Assembly (NCBI GenBank): GCA_963823505.1
Contig: CAWGLY010000005.1
Location: 1,860,001 to 1,924,000 of the forward strand
Direction: 5' to 3'
DNA length: 64,000 nt
DNA from: DATHZQ01 sp963823505
GTDB taxonomy: Bacteria > Actinomycetota > Acidimicrobiia > Spongiisociales > UBA5794
Shown here piece by piece: positions 35,583 through 44,743 of this stretch. Positions within the stretch are counted from its first letter, which is position 1, and every line of letters begins with the position of its first letter. A program made the translations under genes and the position numbers. The notes beneath the pieces were generated by a model that was given only the letters and a program-made list of their open reading frames with translations, had not been told where the DNA came from and did no database searches.

Positions 35583-37513
35583 ACCCCGCCCCCGATCACC
35601 AGCAGCCAGACGACGAGCCCAACCGCACCGGCGAGGATCCCTGCGCCGTAGGTCCTGGCGTAGCCGGTCTGCAGCGGCCGGAGCATTCGGGAAACCCCGC
35701 CAACGAGCTTGGCGACGCCGTTGACGCCACCATCCACGACCTTGGCATCGACGGTGAATGCCATGACTTCAGATGCCTTCTCGCCAGGCAAGACGAGCGT
35801 GCGCCCGTAGAAAGCATCGACGTGGTACCCGGCCAACACGGTGTCCCACAGCCCGCCTGTCTCCACAGGGAGCACGTCGCGGGTGTAGCGGCGATAGGCA
35901 ACGACCATGCCGACAACTGCACCGGTCGTCGCCACCAGCGCAAGCAACCCGAGTTCGACCAAGCCTTCGGGCGGGTGCACGAGCGTGACTCCCTCGAACA
36001 CCGACTCCTCGAAGTGCTCCAGCCAGAAGATCCCAGGAGCATTGAGGAGCCCAGCGAAGGTGGAGCCGATGGCCAGCAGAACGAGCGGAACCGTCATGAT
36101 CCTCGGCGATTCGTGGGGATGGACCCCATCCGCCCAGCGTGGCTCTCCCCAGAAGGTGAGAACCATGAGCCTCGTGGCGTAGAACGCCGTGAAGACCGCG
36201 GCGATGAGCGCAACGATCCAAAGGACGGTCGCATAGGAACCACTCTCGAATGCGGCAGCGAGAATCTCGTCCTTCGAGAAGAACCCGGCGAAGGGCGGGA
36301 TGCCGATGAGGGCGAGCGAACCGATCAGCATGGTCACCCACGTCGTCGGCATCACTTTGCGAAGGCCACCCATCTTGAACATGTCCTGCTCGTCGGCCAT
36401 CGCGTGAATCACCGAGCCGGCGCCGAGGAACAGGAGTGCCTTGAAGAACGCGTGGGTGATGATGTGGAACAGCGCAGCGACATATGCACCGAGGCCGACC
36501 GCCAGCACCATGAAGCCAAGCTGGCTGATGGTCGAGTAGGCGAGGACCTTCTTGATGTCGCGTTGCGCCACCGCAATCGTCGCCGCAAAGAGGGCGGTGA
36601 CCGCTCCAACCGTGGCGACGACACCCATCGTGATCTCGGACAGCTCGAAAAGCGGTGCCGCCCGCGTCACCATGAAGACACCTGCGGTCACCATGGTTGC
36701 GGCGTGGATCAGTGCCGAAACTGGTGTCGGACCCTCCATGGCGTCGACCAGCCACACGTACAGAGGGATCTGGGCCGACTTGCCGGTCGCCCCCACGAAC
36801 AGCATCAACGTGATGGCGGTCGCCATAGCCGTGGTGAGCACCGCAGGCGCCGCTTCGAAGACGACGTCGAACGACAGCGAACCAAAGGACGCGAAGATCA
36901 ACATCAAGGCGATCAGGAACCCGAAGTCCCCGATGCGGTTGACGATGAACGCCTTCTTGCCTGCCGCAGCAGCCGAGGGCTTCTCGAACCAAAACGAGAT
37001 CAGCAGATACGACGACAGCCCGACGAGTTCCCACCCAACGAAGAGGATCCCGAAGTTCGCACCAAGCTCGAGAATCAGCATCGAGGCGATGAACAGGTTG
37101 AGGAAGGCAAAGAACCGCGGAACCCGCGGATCGCCCTTCATGTAGCCAATCGCAAAGACGTGGATCACAAAACCGATTCCGGTGACGATCGCAGTGATGG
37201 CGGCCGACAGCGGGTCCCACAAGAAGGCGACATCGAGACCCAACGATGGGATCCACGTCCACAACGTCACCACGACGCCGTGCTCGGTCGAGGTCGTGAC
37301 GAATTCGATGCTGGCGGCGGCCGCAAACACGAACGAGACCAGCACCAGCGCCGAGGCAATGATGCCCGATGCCCGGGCTCCGATCCGGTTCCCAAAGAAC
37401 AGCAGCAGAGCGGCACCAAACAGGGGAGGAACGATGACCACCCAGATCCATGCGGCCGCCGTGGCGGACACGCCGGTCGCGGCGGCTTCGGCGGCGGCAA
37501 GGAGTGGCACCAT
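35579..37513 (-). CDS. nuoL: NADH-quinone oxidoreductase subunit L (14-subunit operon)
   Basis: 644 aa, usual NuoL length. Signatures: VGWELVGLSSYLLISFWFE (key Glu), GKSAQIPLYVWLVDAMEGPT (key Lys), YSTISQLGFMVLAVGLGA and the C-terminal lateral helix region. It overlaps nuoK by one base, so there is no spacer here, unlike the other operon. Confidence 0.95.
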   Translation of the reverse strand: MVPLLAAAEAAATGVSATAAAWIWVVIVPPLFGAALLLFFGNRIGARASGIIASALVLVSFVFAAAASIEFVTTSTEHGVVVTLWTWIPSLGLDVAFLWDPLSAAITAIVTGIGFVIHVFAIGYMKGDPRVPRFFAFLNLFIASMLILELGANFGILFVGWELVGLSSYLLISFWFEKPSAAAAGKKAFIVNRIGDFGFLIALMLIFASFGSLSFDVVFEAAPAVLTTAMATAITLMLFVGATGKSAQIPLYVWLVDAMEGPTPVSALIHAATMVTAGVFMVTRAAPLFELSEITMGVVATVGAVTALFAATIAVAQRDIKKVLAYSTISQLGFMVLAVGLGAYVAALFHIITHAFFKALLFLGAGSVIHAMADEQDMFKMGGLRKVMPTTWVTMLIGSLALIGIPPFAGFFSKDEILAAAFESGSYATVLWIVALIAAVFTAFYATRLMVLTFWGEPRWADGVHPHESPRIMTVPLVLLAIGSTFAGLLNAPGIFWLEHFEESVFEGVTLVHPPEGLVELGLLALVATTGAVVGMVVAYRRYTRDVLPVETGGLWDTVLAGYHVDAFYGRTLVLPGEKASEVMAFTVDAKVVDGGVNGVAKLVGGVSRMLRPLQTGYARTYGAGILAGAVGLVVWLLVIGGGV

Positions 37514-37818
37514 CAGCCCCTCATCCCTGAGAGCTCGTCGACGCTGGCCGTCGAGCGGCGACGGAACACGGCGACGATGATGGCAAGCCCAACGGTCACC
37601 TCGGCAGCCGCAACCACCATGACGAACAGCACCGCCAACTGGCCTTCGATGAGACCCAACTCGCGGCCTGCAGCAACGAACGTCAGGTTGACGGCGTTGA
37701 GCATCAGCTCGATCGACATGAACATCACAAGCGCGTTGCGCCGCAACAAGAGCCCGGCGGCCCCGATGGCGAACAACACCGCAGAAAGCGCCATGTACCA
37801 GCCGGGGGTGACCATCAT
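37513..37818 (-). CDS. nuoK: NADH-quinone oxidoreductase subunit K (14-subunit operon)
   Basis: 101 aa with three membrane helices. The conserved Glu residues lie in FMSIELMLNAVNLTFVAAGR and AAAEVTVGLAIIVAVFRR. A repeat-bearing spacer of about 200 bases separates it from nuoJ upstream. Confidence 0.95.
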   Translation of the reverse strand: MMVTPGWYMALSAVLFAIGAAGLLLRRNALVMFMSIELMLNAVNLTFVAAGRELGLIEGQLAVLFVMVVAAAEVTVGLAIIVAVFRRRSTASVDELSGMRG

Positions 37819-37823
37819 CGGGT

Positions 37824-38000
37824 CACCTCGCTTTGCGAGGTGGTCGTATTTGGTATTTGGGGTCGTAGCCGGTAGCCAGTATCCGGTATCCCGATCGACT
37901 GACCTCGACGATCACTCATCGCAATTCCTGGATACGAGTCACGGGACCCGGAATACCGAACCCGGGATAAGGGATGCGGGAGACGGGACACTGAGACACG
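37824..38000. repeat. Repeat-rich spacer between nuoJ and nuoK (14-gene operon)
   Basis: It contains an 8-bp hairpin CACCTCGC-TTT-GCGAGGTG (37824-37842), a GTATTTGGTATTTGG stretch (37846-37860), and several degenerate GGGATAC-like heptads on both strands (about 37874-37995). No gene seen. It occupies the same position as the repeat spacer between nuoJ and nuoK of the other operon. Confidence 0.65.
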
Positions 38001-38014
38001 CGGCGAAGACACGA

Positions 38015-38554
38015 TCACTCTGGGTCCCCGCTCGTCTCAGCTCGCGACGTTGGGGCGAACTGGGCCAGGGCGATGGTGCCTACTGCGGCGATGGTGAGCA
38101 GGAAGACCGTTGCCAGGAATGGGATCATCCAGGTGCCAAAGAGCTCATCGGCCACGTTCTCGATGGTCCCGTTGATCTCACCGCCGGAGAAGACACCCCT
38201 GCCGGTGATCCATGCGGCCCGGCCGGCGACGAGGATGAGCGCCAGCAGGCCGGTGCCCAGCACGAGCGCGACGGGCCGCTGCAACGGCAATTGCTCTGTG
38301 GTGTCCTCCGATCGGTCGACACCGATCAGCATGATGACGAACAAGAACAGCGTCATCACCGCACCGGCGTAGATGATCACCTGCACCGCAGCCACGAAGT
38401 GGGCGTCGTTCAAGACGTAGAACACTGCCACCGAGAACATCGTGAGGAGCAGCCCCATCGCCGAGTACACAGGGTTGCGCGCTGAGATCATCACGATCGC
38501 GCCCGCAATCGACGCCGCCCCGAAGATGATGAAGACCAACAACTCAACGTTCAC
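38015..38554 (-). CDS. nuoJ: NADH-quinone oxidoreductase subunit J (14-subunit operon)
   Basis: 179 aa membrane subunit, five predicted helices. Signatures: MISARNPVYSAMGLLLTMFS and VAAVQVIIYAGAVMTLFLFV, the NuoJ helix 3 region with its pi-bulge glycine. It lies 54 bases after nuoI. That short spacer again carries GGGATACG-like heptads (38586-38603). Confidence 0.93.
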   Translation of the reverse strand: MNVELLVFIIFGAASIAGAIVMISARNPVYSAMGLLLTMFSVAVFYVLNDAHFVAAVQVIIYAGAVMTLFLFVIMLIGVDRSEDTTEQLPLQRPVALVLGTGLLALILVAGRAAWITGRGVFSGGEINGTIENVADELFGTWMIPFLATVFLLTIAAVGTIALAQFAPTSRAETSGDPE

Positions 38555-38608
38555 GCAGGCGCCTCGCTTCGCTCGGCGTCCAGGTGCGGGATACGCGATA
38601 CGGCACCA

Positions 38609-39256
38609 TCACTCGGTCTCCTGCTCGGCGTCGCGGGGCAACCCGGCCGCCTGCCCGCGTTCGGGGGGTCGGAGGCCGACGCCTGCCGAAGGCGTCCACG
38701 CCGGGACCCCCTCGTAGTCGACCCTGCCGGACGGGGCGGTCGCCCGCATCCACCCGTCGGCGATCTTCAGCTCGGCGAGGTTGATGAGCGGCCCGTCTGG
38801 CTGGGGATGGTTGGGAGTCCCGTCCGGCCTCACCAACAACTCGTCCTTGGTGTAGATGGCGTCGTTGCGGTTTTCGACCGACATCTCGAACAGCTGCGTC
38901 ATCGTGATCGCCTCAGTCGGGCAGGCTTCGACGCACAGCCCGCAGAAAATACAGCGGAGCATGTTGATCTCGTAGACGAACCCAAAACGCTCACCGGGGC
39001 TGACCGGCTCGTCGGGCGGGTTGTCCGCACCACGCACGTAGATGCAGCGGGCCGGGCAGACGCCTGCGCAGAGCTCACAGCCGATGCACTTCTCCATGCC
39101 GTCCGGGTACCGGTTGAGCACGTGGCGGCCGTGGAACCGCTGCGGCTTCTGCCGCTTCACCTGCGGGTACGACGTCGTCACCCGTGGCTTGGACATTTGC
39201 CGCAACGTGACGGCAAACCCCCTGAAGGGCCCCAGCATGTCGGCGAACCAACCCAT
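38609..39256 (-). CDS. nuoI: NADH-quinone oxidoreductase subunit I, 2x[4Fe-4S] (14-subunit operon)
   Basis: 215 aa. Cluster motifs: CIGCELCAGVCPARCIYV and CIFCGLCVEACPTEAI. It is about 50 residues longer than the NuoI of the other operon because of a C-terminal tail after SVENRNDAIYTKDELL, part of which is common in actinobacterial NuoI. Its upstream spacer to nuoH (39257-39311) carries a GGGATAC-like unit. Confidence 0.95.
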   Translation of the reverse strand: MGWFADMLGPFRGFAVTLRQMSKPRVTTSYPQVKRQKPQRFHGRHVLNRYPDGMEKCIGCELCAGVCPARCIYVRGADNPPDEPVSPGERFGFVYEINMLRCIFCGLCVEACPTEAITMTQLFEMSVENRNDAIYTKDELLVRPDGTPNHPQPDGPLINLAELKIADGWMRATAPSGRVDYEGVPAWTPSAGVGLRPPERGQAAGLPRDAEQETE

Positions 39257-39311
39257 CAGCCGACCACCTCACACCGTGCCGGGACACGAAATCCGGGATA
39301 CAGAAGATCCG

Positions 39312-40367
39312 TCATGCCCACGGCCAATCAAAGCGGCGCACGCCGATCGCCATGGTGGACAGCACGATCCACAGGAGGCTGACCGGGATCAACCTCTTCC
39401 AGCCGAAGGACATCAGCTGGTCGTACCGCATCCTCGGCAACGACGCCCGGATCCAGATGAACACGAACACGAAGAAGAACGTCTTGGCAAAGAACCAGAC
39501 CATGGGGAACATCCACGCAATCGAGTCCGGGGTGCCGAAGGTCGGCCCGTTCCAGCCGCCGAAGAACAGCGTGACCGTGATCGCCGAGATGTTGAACATG
39601 TTGATGTATTCGGCCAGAAAGAACAGCGCGAACCGGAACCCGCTGTACTCCGTGTGATAGCCACCCACGATCTCGGACTCCGCCTCGACCAAGTCGAAGG
39701 GGGGCCGGTTCGTCTCGGCCACACCGGCGATGAAGAAGATGATGAACGACGGGATCAGCACCACGTTCCACACACCGAGGAAACCCAATACCCCACCGGC
39801 CTGCGCCTCGACGATCCCGCTGAGCGAAGTAGTCCCCGTGAACAGGATGACAGGGACCAGCGCCAGGCCCATCGCCGCCTCGTACGAGATCATCTGGGCC
39901 GAGGCACGGACGGCACCGAGGAGCGGGTACTTCGACCCGGAGGACCATCCTGCCAGCACGACGGCATACACGGCCAGGGAGCTGAGGGCCAAGATGTAGA
40001 GCAGCCCGACGTTGAGGTCGGCTGCCGCCATGGAGATGACACGATCACCGATGGTGAAGGGCCTGCCGATGGGGATCACCATGAAGATCATCAATGCCGG
40101 CACCAGCGCAGCGATCGGCGCTGCGATGTAGAGCGCAAACTCGACTTTGCGAGGGGTCAGGTTCTCCTTGAAGATGAGCTTCACGCCGTCGGCAACCGTT
40201 TGCAGGATGCCCCAGGGACCGGCACGGTCGGGCCCGACGCGGTTCTGCATGTCGGCAACGACCTTGCGCTCCATCCACACCAGGATGATCGTGACGGTGA
40301 GCAGCAGCGCAAAAACGATCACGACCTTGATCGCCGCTTCGAGGAAGATCTCCCAGCCGCTCAACAT
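39312..40367 (-). CDS. nuoH: NADH-quinone oxidoreductase subunit H (14-subunit operon)
   Basis: 351 aa from ATG 40367 (MLSGWEIFLEAAIKVV). This ATG shares one base with the nuoG stop (TGATG); a TTG one codon upstream is less likely. Quinone-chamber subunit. Signatures: MQNRVGPDRAGPWGILQTVA, DGVKLIFKENLTP and ETNRPPFDLVEAESEIVGGY. Confidence 0.95.
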   Translation of the reverse strand: MLSGWEIFLEAAIKVVIVFALLLTVTIILVWMERKVVADMQNRVGPDRAGPWGILQTVADGVKLIFKENLTPRKVEFALYIAAPIAALVPALMIFMVIPIGRPFTIGDRVISMAAADLNVGLLYILALSSLAVYAVVLAGWSSGSKYPLLGAVRASAQMISYEAAMGLALVPVILFTGTTSLSGIVEAQAGGVLGFLGVWNVVLIPSFIIFFIAGVAETNRPPFDLVEAESEIVGGYHTEYSGFRFALFFLAEYINMFNISAITVTLFFGGWNGPTFGTPDSIAWMFPMVWFFAKTFFFVFVFIWIRASLPRMRYDQLMSFGWKRLIPVSLLWIVLSTMAIGVRRFDWPWA

Positions 40368-42790
40368 CAACCATCACCTCGCACCGGTTCGATGGTCACG
40401 GCAGGAGGCGAGCCAAGCGTCGACGTCTCCGCGAGGTTGGCAGGAACGTAGGCAACCCCCACCGCAAGGGACGGATCGATACGCACCGGCAGCTCCACCA
40501 TCGTGTCGCCGCCACGCACCCTGACCGTTTCTCCCGCGGTGACCGCAAGGGCTGCTGCATCCCGGGTGTGCAATGCCACGAAGCCCGCTGGGCGGAGCCG
40601 AGCCATCGAGGGCGCCATCCGCACCCTCACCCCGTCGTCGTACAGCACCCTGGCGGAGTGGAGCGCAAGGCGGCCGCTGCGAGATGGGACTCCCGCATCC
40701 ACCGGCACGTACTGCAGCGGTTGAGAGCCGTCTGGGCCCGGGACAACAACACCTTCCCGTCCGGCGCCCCAGTCCAAGAGATCCCACGAGAGGCCCCGAT
40801 AGGCAGGCGCGAGCATGGCGATTTCCTTCATCAACGCCTCTGCGGAGTTCGCTCCAAGCTGCGCCCCCATCCGGTTGGCGAGGTCGTCGAGCACCGACCA
40901 CGCCTGGCGGGTCTGCCCTGGACCGGGGAGCAGCTGATTCATCTTCTGGACGCGGCCCTCGAGGTTCGTCGCCGTGCCCTCCGTCTCCCCGAAGCCCTCG
41001 ACGGGCAGCACGATGTCGGCTTTGCTGCTCGAATCCGTCAGGAAGAGGTCGAACGAAAGGACGAACTCCGCCGCGTTCAGGGCAGAGGAGGCGAGCTGTG
41101 GATCGGGGTGGTCACGCACCGGATCGGCCCCGTACAGGATCACGCTCCCGAGATCGCCGTCCCGCAAGCCTTCGAGGATTCCCGTGGCATCGCGACCGGC
41201 GCCGTCGGGCAGCGGGCCCCATGCCGCCTCGAGCGCAGACCTGCCTGCCGCGTCGTCGATCGAGACCCGGCCGGGGAGCAAGGTGGGGGCAACGCCCATG
41301 TCGAGGGCGCCGTAGACATTGGCGCGGCGCACGACAGGCATGAGCGCGCCTTCAGGAAGATCGCGGCCAAAGGCCGCCACGGCTTCGGAAAGCCTGGGGT
41401 CCTCCGTGCGGCCTGTCGGTCCCACGATCGTGACCACGGGGCCGGCGTTCAGCAGCTCACGGACTTCGCCGTGCGGATCGGCACCGGCGGCGAGCTTGCG
41501 CAGGAGGTCGGGGCCTTCGCCCGGCCGGTAGGTGATCTTGTGCGTAGCCACGTCGTCGAGGCCGGTGCGTCGCGGGTGCACGATGATCAGGTCTGCCCCC
41601 AGCTCGAGCACAGCCCGCCGCACCCGCAGATAGAGCACGGGGAGCTCTTCTTTGAGATCCCCGGCCCACAAGAGGATCGTCTTGGTACGTTCGAGATCAT
41701 CGATCGTGGCGCGGGGTGTGACCCCGATCAGGAACTGCGGGTTGAGGCCATCGCCCATTTGGGCATCGATGTGGGGCGTGACGACACACGTGCGCAGGAA
41801 CTTGCCGAACGCGAACGCCTCTTCGTTGGTGCCCTGGGCGCCGCCAAGACCCGCGACTCGATCGCCACGGAAGCCGCCAAGGCGCTCCGCCGCCCTCTCG
41901 AGGGCGTCGCCCCATGTCGTCTCGACCAGCTCACCGCTCCCACTGCGCACCAGGGGCATGGTGATGCGCTCAGGGGCCTGCAGGTATTCGAAGATGAAGC
42001 GGTCCTTGTCGGACAGCCACCCTTGGTTGGTCGGCCCGTTGTCGACCCCGTTGATCCGGACGACCTGGTTCTGGCTCGACTGCACGGAGACCTTGGAGTG
42101 GACGGAGTCGACCGTGGACACGCTCTCGACCGCCTCGAGGTCCCAGGGTCTCGCCCGAAACCGGTAGGGCTTCGCCGTGAGGGCGCCGACCGGGCAAATC
42201 TGCACCGTGTTACCGGAGAAGTAGGAGGCGAAGGGCTCATCGGGGAAGTTCAGCACCTGGGTGTTGCCGCCGCGTTCTTTGAACTCGATCAGCGGGTCGC
42301 CGGAGATCTCATCGGAGAAGCGGGTGCACCGGGCGCACAGGATGCATCGTTCCCGGTCGAGCAGCACGAGGTCGCTGATTTCGATCGGCTTCTCGTAGTG
42401 CCGTTTCTCTTCGACGAAACGGCTCTCTCCCGGCCCATACGCCATCGTCTGGTCCTGGAGCGGGCACTCGCCGCCACGGTCACAGACCGGGCAATCGAGC
42501 GGGTGGTTGATGAGCAGGAACTCGAGGATTCCTTCCTGGGCCTTGGTGACGACGTCGCTCTGCGTGTCAACGGCCATCCCCTCGTTCACCCGCATCGTGC
42601 ACGAGGTCGTGAGCAATTTGCCCCTCGGGGTCTCGACCTCGACCAGGCACATCCTGCACATCCCGACGGGGTTCATCCGCGGATGCCAGCAGAATCGGGG
42701 GATGAACGTCCCCGTGTCCTCAGCGGCCTTGATGAGCAGTTCGCCGGCGGGAACCTGACGCTCCTCGCCATCGACACTGATCGTGACCAT
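40367..42790 (-). CDS. nuoG: NADH-quinone oxidoreductase subunit G (14-subunit operon)
   Basis: 807 aa from ATG 42790 (MVTISVDGEERQVPAGE). N-terminal [2Fe-2S] domain (FIPRFCWHP, MCRMCLVEVE, TTSCTMRV), then HPLDCPVCDRGGECPLQDQ with the His/Cys-ligated [4Fe-4S] cluster, then CILCARCTRF and ICPVGALTAK. The C-terminal two thirds are the molybdopterin-oxidoreductase-like fold without a cofactor role. It is the NADH-module subunit missing from the other nuo operon. The frame is open 45 bases further upstream, overlapping nuoF. Confidence 0.95.
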   Translation of the reverse strand: MVTISVDGEERQVPAGELLIKAAEDTGTFIPRFCWHPRMNPVGMCRMCLVEVETPRGKLLTTSCTMRVNEGMAVDTQSDVVTKAQEGILEFLLINHPLDCPVCDRGGECPLQDQTMAYGPGESRFVEEKRHYEKPIEISDLVLLDRERCILCARCTRFSDEISGDPLIEFKERGGNTQVLNFPDEPFASYFSGNTVQICPVGALTAKPYRFRARPWDLEAVESVSTVDSVHSKVSVQSSQNQVVRINGVDNGPTNQGWLSDKDRFIFEYLQAPERITMPLVRSGSGELVETTWGDALERAAERLGGFRGDRVAGLGGAQGTNEEAFAFGKFLRTCVVTPHIDAQMGDGLNPQFLIGVTPRATIDDLERTKTILLWAGDLKEELPVLYLRVRRAVLELGADLIIVHPRRTGLDDVATHKITYRPGEGPDLLRKLAAGADPHGEVRELLNAGPVVTIVGPTGRTEDPRLSEAVAAFGRDLPEGALMPVVRRANVYGALDMGVAPTLLPGRVSIDDAAGRSALEAAWGPLPDGAGRDATGILEGLRDGDLGSVILYGADPVRDHPDPQLASSALNAAEFVLSFDLFLTDSSSKADIVLPVEGFGETEGTATNLEGRVQKMNQLLPGPGQTRQAWSVLDDLANRMGAQLGANSAEALMKEIAMLAPAYRGLSWDLLDWGAGREGVVVPGPDGSQPLQYVPVDAGVPSRSGRLALHSARVLYDDGVRVRMAPSMARLRPAGFVALHTRDAAALAVTAGETVRVRGGDTMVELPVRIDPSLAVGVAYVPANLAETSTLGSPPAVTIEPVRGDG

Positions 42791-42800
42791 CTCCGGCTGC

Positions 42801-44105
42801 TCAGCCAACCGGCGCCCCTTCCCTCGCACTGTCACGGTCCGGAATCATCGCCTCGACCTCGTCGCGGAAGTGGGTCATGATCGACCGGATCGGCGACACG
42901 GCTGAGGGCCCGAGCGGACAGATCGTGGTCTGTGCGGGAGGCCAACGCAAGCCAGGGCTGATGTTGTCGCAGACGTCCAGGAGCATGTCGAGGTCCATCG
43001 GACGGCCGTGGCCGCTCAGGATGCGCCACAACATCCGCTCGAGCCACGTGGTGCCCTCGCGGCACGGTGTGCATTGCCCACAGGACTCGTGGGCGAAGAA
43101 CTTCACGATGCGATGGGCGGCGGCAACGACGTTGGTGCTCGCATCCATCACCACGACCGCACCGGAGCCGAGCATCGAACCGTGTTTCCCGGTGTCGTCG
43201 ATCGTGACGGGGAGGTCCAGATGCTCGGGTACGAACCAGGGCGCAGACGCCCCTCCGGGAATCCAGCATTTGATCGGGCGATCGTCTCGGGTCCCGCCGC
43301 CGAGCTCGAAGATGAAGTCGTGCCAAGTCATCCCCATCACGATTTCGTAGTTGCCGGGGTTCTTGACGTGGCCGGACAGCGAGAACAGCCGGGTCCCGGC
43401 GGAGGTCTCGGGCCCGAGGGTCGCATATGCCTCGCCGCCGTTCATGACCATCCACGGCACGTTCGAGATGGTCTCGACGTTGTTGACGATCGTTGGCTTG
43501 GCATAGAGGCCTTCGACGGCAGGGAAGGGCGGCTTGATACGAGGCTCGCCGCGGCGGCCTTCGAGAGAATTGAGGAGCGCCGTCTCCTCCCCGCAGATGT
43601 ACGCCCCGCCCCCAAGATGAACGACGATGTCCAGGTCGAAACCCGATCCCAAGATGTCCTTGCCGAGATACCCCATCTCGTATGCCTCTTCGACGGCGCG
43701 TTGCACACGGCGGGCCGGACGGGGGTACTCGCCGCGAATGTAGATGAACGCCTGGTTCACGTTCAGCGCATATGACGACAGGATCACGCCTTCCACGAGC
43801 TGATGCGGATCACGCTCCAGGAGCTGCCGATCCTTGAACGTCCCGGGCTCCGACTCATCGCCGTTGATGACGAGGTAGCGCGGCGTCGTTGGGGCAAGAA
43901 AGCCCCACTTGACGCCGGTCGGGAAACCCGCGCCACCCCTGCCACGGATGTTCGACGCTTTGACCGCTGCTGCGATCGCGGCCGGGTCCATCGCCAAACC
44001 CTTGCGGAGCGCCTCGTAGCCTCCTGTGGCTTCGTAGCGGGCCAAGGTGTGGGAGTCGGTCCGGTGATCGACCATCCGCTGGGTGAGGATCAGCGGCGCC
44101 GTCAT
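42801..44105 (-). CDS. nuoF: NADH-quinone oxidoreductase subunit F (14-subunit operon)
   Basis: 434 aa. It binds NADH, FMN and a [4Fe-4S] cluster. Signatures: IRGRGGAGFPTGVKWGFL (NADH/FMN), VINGDESEPGTFKDR, HLGGGAYICGEETALLNSLE and ESCGQCTPCREGTTWLE (cluster N3). It overlaps nuoE by 4 bases. Confidence 0.96.
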   Translation of the reverse strand: MTAPLILTQRMVDHRTDSHTLARYEATGGYEALRKGLAMDPAAIAAAVKASNIRGRGGAGFPTGVKWGFLAPTTPRYLVINGDESEPGTFKDRQLLERDPHQLVEGVILSSYALNVNQAFIYIRGEYPRPARRVQRAVEEAYEMGYLGKDILGSGFDLDIVVHLGGGAYICGEETALLNSLEGRRGEPRIKPPFPAVEGLYAKPTIVNNVETISNVPWMVMNGGEAYATLGPETSAGTRLFSLSGHVKNPGNYEIVMGMTWHDFIFELGGGTRDDRPIKCWIPGGASAPWFVPEHLDLPVTIDDTGKHGSMLGSGAVVVMDASTNVVAAAHRIVKFFAHESCGQCTPCREGTTWLERMLWRILSGHGRPMDLDMLLDVCDNISPGLRWPPAQTTICPLGPSAVSPIRSIMTHFRDEVEAMIPDRDSAREGAPVG

Positions 44106-44743
44106 ACTTCACCCGCCGATCCGTAGGGGCCAAACGCCGGTACGGCCGCAATGGCACCTTCCGGTTCGCTTGGGCCCCAGTCGAATGACTGCTGCCCACC
44201 AAACAGACTCTGCATCTCGTCGCCGCTCACGACACCTGGGCGTGCCGATTTCAACCATTGACAGAGCTCCATGGCCTTGTCCGGCTCGACCCCTTCGACC
44301 AGCTCGTAGTTGACCTGGACCGCCGGAGCGCCGCCGCACGCCCCCAGGCACTCGACGTGCTCGACCGAGAACATGCCGTTCTCCGACGTCTCACCGTCAG
44401 GGGTGGCAGTGCCGTGCTCGATGGCTTCGAGGACGTCGTCTGCTCCAAGCAAGTAGCAAGAGATCGAGGTGCACACAGAAATCAGGTAGGTGCCGACGTG
44501 ATCTCGCTTGTACATCGTGTAGAAGCTCGCAACGGACTGCACTTGGGCGCTGCTCAGGCCGGTGAGCTCTGCCACCTGACGCATCCCCTCGTCCGTCACG
44601 TGGCCGTGCTCGAGAGATGCGAGATACAGCAGCGGCATGACCGCGCTCCGCTTCTCGGGATAGGCCGCAAGCATCGTCGCCGCTCGCTCCCGATTCGGGG
44701 CCGTCCAGTCAGGAACGATCTTGTCGAGGGTCCGTCCCGTCAT
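44102..44743 (-). CDS. nuoE: NADH-quinone oxidoreductase subunit E (14-subunit operon)
   Basis: 213 aa from ATG 44743 (MTGRTLDKIVPDW), which overlaps the nuoD stop (ATGA). Thioredoxin-like [2Fe-2S] fold. Cluster ligands are in CTSISCYLLGAD and VECLGACGGAPAVQVN. The C-terminal tail after DDVLEAIEHG is longer than in E. coli NuoE and ends in an acidic, Gly-rich stretch. Confidence 0.94.
   Translation of the reverse strand: MTGRTLDKIVPDWTAPNRERAATMLAAYPEKRSAVMPLLYLASLEHGHVTDEGMRQVAELTGLSSAQVQSVASFYTMYKRDHVGTYLISVCTSISCYLLGADDVLEAIEHGTATPDGETSENGMFSVEHVECLGACGGAPAVQVNYELVEGVEPDKAMELCQWLKSARPGVVSGDEMQSLFGGQQSFDWGPSEPEGAIAAVPAFGPYGSAGEV

Noticed and set aside
35474..38485. 1003-codon plus-strand open frame opposite nuoM, nuoL, nuoK and nuoJ
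   Set aside because: Composition is Asp/Glu/Arg/His-rich and low-complexity, typical of the reverse frame of membrane protein genes; the minus-strand genes are certain.
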